Assembly (NCBI GenBank): GCA_036426205.1
Contig: CM071570.1
Span: 53,155,087-53,219,086, forward strand
Source of the DNA: Ascaphus truei
Taxonomy: Eukaryota; Chordata; Amphibia; Anura; Ascaphidae
Length of the DNA stretch: 64,000 nt
Direction: 5' to 3'
Shown: positions 56,425 through 64,000 of the stretch, in pieces
How positions within the stretch are numbered: the first letter of the stretch is position 1
Layout of the letters: every line of letters begins with the position of its first letter
Program-made: the position numbers and the translations under genes
Notes under the pieces: generated by a model
Told to the model about the DNA's origin: nothing
Databases searched by the model: none
The model's input: the letters and a program-made list of their open reading frames with translations, nothing else

Positions 56425-57541
56425 CTCCATTTTACCGATCTGGCAACTTTATAGACAAAATAAGGGTAGTCATGGCTGGTTTCTGGCTACCATTCTGCCT
56501 TCCCTGGCATACAAGTCCTGGTAAGAGCAGGCAGTGCCAGTACTAATCATGGGTTTTCCACCACACAGGCAGTCCCTTGGGTGACAGGGGAGGAGGTGTG
56601 ACTAGGTCTGCGTTCTGCCCTAGTATCTTCCCCCTACTGTACTTAATGGAGGTGCAACCCCAAATTTAGTAGTGTCTCTAACATTGAGAGAGACAAGTTA
56701 TCACGCAGGACTGCTGTGCACTGGCAGGCTCTGATACTCTTCCCTAAGGGGGAGAGTGAGTGATTACCTTTTCCCCAGGTCCTGCTAGAGGGCTGGGGAA
56801 GAGCAAGGACTTCTGCGGCGGCCCTTGACCCATAGTGAATGTCCAGGGACTATCCCAAGTTTGGGCAGTCCAGTTATCAATACCTCCTGCCTGGTGTGTG
56901 ATCTTACTGGGGGGAGAGGTAACCGTTTCTACCGTTAGAGATTGCTTCCATACACTGGCGACACACTTTATTCGAGCTCGGCTAGTCCCACGAATTCGGG
57001 TATACCCGGGTGTATTGAGGTTTGTGACTGTTTTCTGCCCGAGTGCATTGGGTTATTTTTCAGGCAGGGATTGAAGCATTTTATTCCCGCTGGCTGCAAT
57101 ACTGCACAGTATATATATATATACTGCATTACAATTCATGAATTTATGCCATCTGGTAGACACGCGAAGCATTGCAGCCTATTAAATCCTAATCATTATC
57201 ATTTAACAGATCAGCCGCCCGTCAGCCAGGCATGAACCCAGGCTGGGAAGGCAAACACAACGGGGCTTGTCAGAGGTGAGGAGCGGCGCATTCCAGGTAT
57301 CTGCCAGGTACATACTGGGTATTTGCTCGAATAAAGTGTGTCGGTGCAGTACATCTGGAGCTTCAGGTAGATGGATGCGCTGTGTTCCATGGAGTAAATG
57401 TCGGGTATATACCCTAGAAGCCTGTCCTGCAGTCCCCACAACCATCGGCGGACAACTCAGCCTCTTGTGAACCAACAGGTAGCATGCAGCATACACCTGG
57501 TAACAGGGGGTTCTCCCTAGGGGTGGGGGAAACACTGTTAC
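56425..57541 (-). repeat. LTR-like repeat (TGTAACAGTGTTTCCC family)
   Basis: On the minus strand it starts AGTAACAGTGTTTCCCCCAC and runs through the sequence shared with 37191-37350 and 44215-44760. A MITE (56953-57349) lies inside. Confidence 0.6.
56953..57349. mobile_element. 397-bp TA-flanked MITE
   Basis: Terminal inverted repeats share CGACACACTTTATTCGAGC (56959-56977, mirrored 57325-57343). Ends are CACTGG and, mirrored, CTGCAC, with TA at 56951-56952 and 57350-57351. Confidence 0.8.
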
Positions 57542-57544
57542 TTA

Positions 57545-58214
57545 AGTAAGCTTTCAATTCCACTTCGCTCCTTATATAGGATAGTAGAAATATTGATGAA
57601 TCACTACTTATTCTTTCGCTATTAATGCACCCTACATTTTTTTTTTACAATTCGATAATATTTCTTCTTCATGGAAATTTGATGAATCCGGCCCAATATG
57701 TTTTACTATTTCAAATTGTAGTTCCTAGCTTTTTTTTTATCTGAAAATTTTATGATTGCTGTTTTGGACTATCTGTATTTACTACAGGAAAATCAATCGC
57801 AATGCACCACAGATGGTTGGAAAACTAAAACAGTACATTTTAGCAGCTGTTTCCCAGTTAATTTGAACATGACTTGTAATTATTGTGATCTTGTCTACAT
57901 ATGGTGTTCATCTTCTGACAATCTGAACTTGATCAGATAGAGGCAGCGTGTTAAAAGCTTCTTGGACCTGTGCTAAGAAGAGGAAAATCTGCTAAATAGT
58001 TTTAATTACAAACATATTTAAAATACACTGAAAACCATTATATGTATTTAGAAAGGCTAGAGGTTACTGTGAAGCAAAGTTGGCTTACATGAATACAGTT
58101 ACTGCATATGTTGTGTAATTTATTTTACAAAACTCACTGGCTTATACTGTATTATATTTGATACATTTGTAATAATTATTGTTTGTTCTTTGACAGCTAT
58201 ATAACGCTTTACAA
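57545..58214. other. No gene recognised
   Basis: AT-rich; GATGAATCCGGCCCA near 57680 may be a Harbinger-type right terminus. Confidence 0.35.
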
Positions 58215-58280
58215 CAGGCCTGCCCAACTCGTAAAGTGAGAAGGGCCGAACTGCTCCAAGGAAAAAAAAATTGGGCCGCA
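58215..58280 (+). repeat. hAT-like terminus, truncated
   Basis: CAGGCCTGCCCAACTCGTAA followed by AGGGCCGAACTG is in the style of hAT ends; it runs into a microsatellite. Confidence 0.35.
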
Positions 58281-58286
58281 CGGGTT

Positions 58287-58403
<117 letters not shown>

Positions 58404-58462
58404 GGTTATGGTGGGTAAAAAAAGTGATAAAAACCCTCCACAGCATAGCCAGCTCAACCAAC

Positions 58463-58505
58463 CTCACACTGATGATACCCATCAAGGTTGAAACATGTCT
58501 GTGAG
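58463..58505 (+). ncRNA. Hammerhead ribozyme-like motif, 43 nt
   Basis: Stem I CTCACA/TGTGAG (6 bp), core CTGATGA, stem II ACC-CATCAA-GGT bounded by a T.T mismatch, GAA, ACATGT, C. The length equals the 48660-48702 copy, and the stem I outer pair covaries. The 10.1/11.1 position is T.T instead of the usual G-C, and stem III would be only 2 bp in a monomer but 6 bp between two molecules. Confidence 0.55.
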
Positions 58506-58629
58506 TAGGTTTACTGGCTTTGCATCTCACCCCAGCCTATGCTTAAAAGCTGTGTTTAAAGCAGCATGCATTGGCTTAAGGGTTGCTCGTGTAATATGAG
58601 CTTGAGACAAAAGGTGGCACTGTGTGCTC

Positions 58630-58660
58630 ATTTGCATGTAATTTCCCAGAATCCCTTGCT
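58630..58660 (+). promoter_or_regulatory. Octamer plus SPH (ZNF143/Staf) motif
   Basis: ATTTGCAT (58630-58637) then TTCCCAGAATCCCTTGCT (58643-58660), which fits the SPH consensus at 17 of 18 positions as I recall it. Same order and spacing as at 48509-48539. Confidence 0.55.
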
Positions 58661-59149
58661 GCAGGGGAAGTGCTGTGTGCTGGGTGATAATGGTGAAAGA
58701 TAGGGTTGCAACCTGTCTAAGACATGCAAATGAACATAACGTAATATTTCCATTTGCTATATATATATATATAAATATATCAATCATATACCCTACTATA
58801 CCATCCATGCAGTCAGCAATGACCATGGATAAGTCGGCTATGTCCTCCACTAATCTATCCATGCTGTCATCACCAATGGCAAATATGCAAGGGATGTTTG
58901 ATGCTGACACAACCTAAATAGCATGTATATTACCATCATATAAGGAAAGTGAAAGTAATCAAAAACAGACACAAAATAGATTAGATGAATAATATGCATA
59001 AATAATTAAAATAATAGTAATACAAAAACTTTAAATGCAACTTTGTTTATACGCTTCTTTTTCCCCCAAAGGAAACCAAAACACTTTACAAAAAGAAGAT
59101 ACAAAAATACAGTAGGATGAGCAGAATACAGAATGGAAATATAATTATT

Positions 59150-59650
59150 ATATACTAGATTGGTTGTGGGTTCATTAATCAAATGGCTGCGTAAATGGGT
59201 AAGTCTGTAGCCTGTTTTTAAAGATCACCAGAGAGGGAACTCTCAGACCGTAGAGTTCCAAAGAGTATTAGCAACATGGCTTGATGCTCCGGCCCCAAAG
59301 AAAGTAAAGAAGATTCTGAGCAGTCCTCTACCTGCGCATCGAAGTGAAGAAGAGGGTGTAGCTCTTTTATAGTGGTGGGACCCTGATTATGTAGGGGTTG
59401 AGAGTCAACAAGTCAACAGATTTGCCTTCTTACAGGCCACAAGTGCAGAGAATGAAGAACAGCTGACATGGGGCTAGAACGGGTCTGGTTAGTTAATAAA
59501 ATGGCTCCAGTATTATAAATTAGCTGCCGGCAGCACAGCTTTGTTTCCAGCAGTCCCAGGTAAAGTGCAAAAGTGCATTGCAGTAGTCCATATCGGAGGA
59601 CAACGGCATGAACCAGGGTAAGGAGATCCTCTTGGGGAATTAATTGCTTT
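59150..59650 (-). pseudogene. L2-like LINE, RT C-terminal remnant
   Basis: The minus-strand translation reads TLVHAVVLRYGLLQCTFALY, then ETKLCCRQLIYNTGAILLTN, PMSAVLHSLHLWPVRRQI and LHFDAQVEDCSEFSLLSLGP. These are decayed versions of the LV-x-A-x-x-x-x-x-DYCN, QN-x-AAR-LLT and LHWLPV-x-x-RI segments that end L2/Rex1-type ORF2. Many stops. Confidence 0.65.
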
Positions 59651-59699
59651 ATCTTGGAAATGTTCCTCAGGGTACAGATAATGGTTGGTAAAGAAATAG

Positions 59700-60600
59700 A
59701 TCAACCAGAAAAGAATCCTTTATATTGGCACTCGTTGGAAACATGAGTAAGGCTGGAAAAAAGTGTAATCCAAAGGTATCAGTTTCCCATTCACAGGCCA
59801 TTCGAATTGAATCGGAAATGCAGTTAAAATAATACTTTATTAGTACAACAAAACTAAAGTGAAAAAGGTGCAGGGTATATATAGTGATATTAAAATAATG
59901 GTGGTATGGGGGCTGGTGCTGTGAGCAAAAGTGGCTCCTCGTAAAGCCAATGTATAAAGTGACCTCCGGTTTTTTTTGAACATCAGAACGCAAACCCATT
60001 GAGCTTAGTGCATAGCCCCCATAGTTTCTAAAACACCCACATCTCAGTGAACGTTGCTAGTACTATTTAGCTGGTCAAAACATAGTAGCAATCTCACATG
60101 ATTGTATCAAATATGCCCAGCATCTCCAGACAAAATGAATTGGTCTCTTGCACTGCAATATTGTATCAAAAATGCAAGTTTCACATGTCAGAGATATAAC
60201 TAGAGAATTCCCCTTTCGAGGTAATGTGATTATCTACGTAGAGCAGATTTATCTAGCAATTAGATAGATCACAGTCTCCTATGTCCTCAGTATACTGGAA
60301 CTCAAGTACTAGTATCATTAGTATAGCCTGATTACAAAGCTATCTGATCTTGCTTAAATGCCCAGCAAAAATAAAATAGTCCACAGCAGAAAAGCATCAA
60401 ATACATGGAAGAATTTAAATCGTAGGATATAGTATTAAGACCCACAGTAGCTAATAATATTCCTCCATTTCACTATAAAGCTCAACGTCTGTAAATCAGC
60501 AGTAGTGTGTATAGCAGTGGAAATCTCTTTTGTGCATCTATTAATATGCCACAGTCAATGTTATATAGATGTCACGGGAGACCAGGCAGTTTACACATTT
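59700..60600. other. No gene recognised
   Basis: Repeat-like non-coding sequence; the 110-codon minus frame 59667-59999 is unassigned. Confidence 0.4.
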
Positions 60601-60759
60601 TTTTATACCAGGATCACTCATTGAGCAAAACAGGCAATGAAATAAATTGTAGTTTATTCACTTAAATAGGCATACACACAGTGGAACACAAACTACAGGC
60701 AAAAAGACACACTTACTTGGGAACTGGGGTAAAAAAACTAGAACATTAAGCACTGACAG

Positions 60760-61490
60760 AGCCCAGTGCTACATCCATTGACACAAATACACGGTACAGT
60801 GCCTATATATATATATATATATATATATAGATATCTTTTGAATAAAAATGGTCGTTTAGTTAAACTCTTTGGCCAAAGTGTTGTAAGCCCTTGAGCCCCT
60901 CAAAGGCAGACCACGTCTCAAGGGTCCTAACACTAATATAAATTCTTCATAACCTGTACATTACCAGGAAGAATGATTTATAATAAATCTGTCAAAATTG
61001 GTTGCATAGTTCTAAGTTAAAGCTCACTCCATTTCATCTTCCACACTCATGGGAACTTGCATGCAGTTTGATTGCGACAAATCTAATACAGAGTGCTTTT
61101 CCTGGTATTATACAGGTTAATAAGAGCTTCAATCAGACTTAGAACTATGCAACCAATTTTGACAGATTTATCATAAATCATTCTTCCTGGTATGTACAGG
61201 TTATAAAGAATTTATATTAGTGTTAGGGACCCTTGAGATGTGGTCTGCCGTGTAGTGGCTCATGGGCTTACAACACTTTGGCCAAAATGTTAAAAAGACC
61301 ATTTTATTTAATAGATATTTATTTAATAGATATCTATACATATATATTTAGGCACTGTACCGTGTATAAGTTTCACTGGATGTGCACTGAGCTCTGTGTG
61401 TTTCATATTGTGTCTCTGGATTTAAATATATATTGCCATGCTCAGTAGCACTCCTCTGTGACACTTATATGCTTATATTAGGTTATATGT
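60760..61490. repeat. Nested fold-back (palindrome within palindrome)
   Basis: Outer arms (ACACGGTACAGTGCC at 60791 / GGCACTGTACCGTGT at 61350) belong to the family at 22503-22908. The inner arms 60905-61025 and 61130-61252 (AGACCACGTCTCAAGGGTCC / mirrored) fold on an inner loop. Confidence 0.85.
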
Positions 61491-61827
61491 CTCTGTTTCA
61501 AGGTTCCCATTTCTTTCCTTCCTCGTGCCATACTTTTTTCAGTCTTTTTTAGCTGATAACCAGCTTCAACAATGTTTTGTTAGAAAAGAGGTATGATGGC
61601 TCCCATTGGTTGAGTGGCCGATACATCATCAGAGAGGGAGTGTTCTCTTTGTCTCCTTAGATCATGTCACTTTGCATGGTGATTCTCAGCTGGCTATTAG
61701 TTTAATTACACTAGTTCTCCATGAGAGAAGGGGCGTGATGATTCCTATTGGATGAAAACGCCGATACGTCACGAGTGAAGGGAGGAATTATGGGTATTTA
61801 TGTGCTCGATCGGTTTTTGTATACCGT

Positions 61828-61871
61828 ACTCTTTGATAAAGCGTGTCTGACCACGCGAAACGCGTAAGAGT
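61828..61871 (+). ncRNA. Hammerhead-like motif with closing stem, degenerate core
   Basis: ACTCTT pairs with AAGAGT (6 bp). In between: TGATAAA, a perfect 5-bp stem GCGTG-TCTGAC-CACGC, then GAAACGCGT. C3 and G8 are not conserved. Confidence 0.4.
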
Positions 61872-62367
61872 GTTCTCTTACTGTTTTTAATGTGCCTTAA
61901 TACATTTTTGTACCTAGACTTTTGCAGTACTGGTCATAATTTTTGCCAAGGCAGCTGCACCACTGCTCACAATCTCTGCTTGCTGGAGACTTGAAACTGG
62001 AGACTCAAATCAGATGGGTGCATGGATTCTTATAATATTTCTGACGCAATTCACAAAATACTGCAGCCCCATCAGAAGCGTGAGAACTTTCTCAGAAGCC
62101 AATCAGAGACCAGCTGGTAATAAAACAGGGTTAGCTGGAAATCTGAATTAACCAAGAGGCATGTGCAACTTGGCACCTCTGCTCCTGGTTCCCTCAATGC
62201 CACCTGTGGTGACAGGGTCCTCCAAGTCTGACAGAACCAAAAGGGTGCAACCCTCTGACATCCTGGGTCTCCTTTGAGCCCAGATGGCTAGGCAGCCATC
62301 CTGGCTCCTATGCCAAAGCTTAGGCTGACTGCATGGATTTTTATACATACAGTATCACCCTATAAAC

Positions 62368-62710
62368 AAGCAGTGCACAAACTGGGGGACGTGCCCCCAG
62401 GGGGGAGATTTTTCTGGGGGCAGTTGCAGAAGTCCCACGCTCTCCCACAAGGCATTTAAATTAAATGCTGGGGGACCGCGCGAGGCTTTTACAACCTCTA
62501 CTTACCGAGGTTCAGCCGGCCTCAGGACGCGTGACCATGGCAACGTGGCATCAAATTATGCTGTCGGGTCATGTGACGTCATGGCTGCCATGGTAACGTG
62601 ACATCACACGACCCTGCAGTGTCATATGATGCCGCACAAGTTAAGGGGGGGCGCACCACCGGAACAGCACAGGCAGCGGGGGCGCAGCAAAAAAAGTTTG
62701 TGCGCCCCTG
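62368..62710 (+). mobile_element. 343-bp hAT MITE with 8-bp TSD
   Basis: Flanked by CTATAAAC at 62360-62367 and 62711-62718. The right end mirrored is CAGGGGCGCACAAACT; the left is AAGCAGTGCACAAACT. Interior ATGGCAACG and GGTCATGTGACGTCATGG. 8-bp TSD and CAG-type ends are hAT features. Confidence 0.88.
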
Positions 62711-63064
62711 CTATAAACCATACTTTAATAAAGTATAAGCCTTTGGGAACCTTACAGTATATACGTGTGGGAAATTAGTTGGGGATATCTGGGCTCGAAA
62801 ACCTGGAGTCTGGGGGACACGGTGCAGCCCCAATGTGATTCACCCCGCAAACCCAGAAATAGTACCTGCATGCCGGGGCAAATCAGGGGGCCACCAGTAG
62901 CTAGGTTCCCCGAACGCCTGCAAACAAAAGGAATACATTTTCGCCCAAATCTCCCACCTAAAACTTACACTCCCAAAATCTGGAGTTTCTATGACACAGG
63001 GAACCCCAGAAGCCCCTAAACAGGTCAGGTTTTTCTATACTTTAAAGGGGACTTCCATAGCCCA

Positions 63065-63336
63065 AAAATCCAATACAGGTTCTGGGACACCTTGGCACTA
63101 ACTGGGGTACCCCTATGTTACTTAGGGATCCCCGCAGCTACAGGAACTCTTTTAATCCCTGTGCCTCATTTTACCTTTATGGTTGTGCTGAAGAAGGGAA
63201 CCAACCCATGAACCCCTATATAGGTTCTGGGTGACCTGGGCAGTAACTGGGTCTCCCCCTTAACCTAGGGACCCCTTATAGTACAGGGACACTTTGCATC
63301 CCTATGCCCCATTTACCTTTCTGGGCTGTGCTGAAG
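63065..63336 (+). repeat. Two-unit tandem repeat, about 135 bp
   Basis: Unit 1 from ACAGGTTCTGGGACACC and unit 2 from ATAGGTTCTGGGTGACC, each ending GCTGAAGAAGGGAACC. Confidence 0.7.
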
Positions 63337-64000
63337 AAGGGAACCCCAGCGCTGAGTCGCGCAAGTGTTTTCAAGGGGAGATATTGCTGGGACAATGTGC
63401 CTATATGTATTTGGGAATCAAGCATGATTCTCAGGTACATTTTTGGGGTATCCAGCAACTCTGGACCCTGACTACCTAGACACATTCTGACAACACTTTC
63501 TCCGCAAAGAAAAACCCTTGAAACTCATACCCTAGCAATCCCTGCTTGCTGGCATCCCTGGAAAGGCAAAAACACATAAAATCCTTTAATGTCACATATT
63601 ATGCTTTACACAGTTCTGGGCTCAAGAGCTGACTCTTATTGAATCCTTATTACGGATCAGGGGTAACCAAACAACCTTAAACCTTTATTTGAGAGCCTGG
63701 TTACCCCCCTACAATCACAACAGAGGATATATAAGAGAGGATAAAGCTTGTGAACACTGTGGGCAACCGATATACAACCAGTATTTCCAGAGATGCAGCT
63801 CTTAGCACAGCAGCCCCACCCTCACTGTCGTGATGTCATCGAAAACCGACGGATGTTCGTTCCATGTGTGCTCCCATGCATCTTCAGGGGAGGAAGAGTA
63901 ATGATCAATCCATCACTCAGATCCAATATACCCTTAGTATTGGGGGTGTGACTAGGTCTCTAAGCCAATCACAAGAGAGTTGAAAAAATCAATGAAAATA
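63337..64000. other. No gene recognised
   Basis: Unassigned sequence to the window end. Confidence 0.4.

Noticed and set aside
57670..57690. Right end of the Harbinger element at GAATCCGGCCC
   Set aside because: Does not match the left terminus GGGCCTCATGCAG beyond the first five bases and lacks a clear TAA target copy.

Overview
The window reads as a transposon-rich stretch of a vertebrate genome, most likely an amphibian and probably a frog. The evidence is the mixture of element types: Ty3/Gypsy and BEL/Pao LTR elements, L1/Tx1-like and L2/CR1-like LINEs, a Penelope-like element, Tc1, hAT and PIF/Harbinger DNA transposons, many long fold-back repeats, AT-rich unique sequence and CpG-rich patches inside repeats. 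I found no convincing host exon, tRNA, rRNA or CRISPR array. All identifications were made by eye from translations and motifs; no database was searched.

Layout. 1-12.4 kb: a minus-strand Gypsy element (421-10503, two LTRs, perfect 5-bp TSD ACATC) sits inside the 3' part of an older minus-strand Gypsy. The younger Gypsy was itself hit three times: by a 3.6-kb TA-flanked DNA transposon carrying a broken forkhead-like gene (1884-5519), by a 345-bp TA-flanked MITE (5627-5971), and by a fold-back element with a 16-bp TSD (7633-8289). 12.5-18 kb: an L2-like LINE 3' end, a repeat module with possible exons, a hAT fragment and a BEL/Pao remnant. 18-25.9 kb: mostly unrecognised AT-rich sequence plus a TA-flanked transposon (21562-23499) with a nested fold-back. 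25.9-29.2 kb: an L1/Tx1-like insertion with TSDs, interrupted by LTR sequence. 31-33.3 kb: a Penelope-like fragment (GIY-YIG part) and a solo LTR. 33.46-36.84 kb: a 3.4-kb inverted-repeat element. 37.2-43.3 kb: L2/CR1-like LINE pieces (RT, endonuclease, a 2A-like motif) interrupted by a solo LTR, an L1 with an intact ORF1, and an LTR plus gag start. 43.6-52.2 kb: tandem duplications, AT microsatellites, fold-backs and a Tc1 copy. 52.4-54.1 kb: a two-exon Harbinger-type Myb-like gene. 55.9-64 kb: further repeats, LINE remnants, nested palindromes and a hAT MITE.

The most interesting recurrent signal is a short motif near the apex of, or inside, many fold-back elements (about ten loci). It has the form C-T-G-A-T-G-A, a stem-loop, GAA, then a self-complementary block. 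This is the layout of a hammerhead ribozyme core. Two 43-nt copies (48660-48702 minus, 58463-58505 plus) have a 6-bp stem I with a compensatory change between them. A Penelope-like fragment lies close to one of the loci, and Penelope-like elements are known to carry hammerhead motifs. The second notable item is the forkhead-like gene carried by a DNA transposon.
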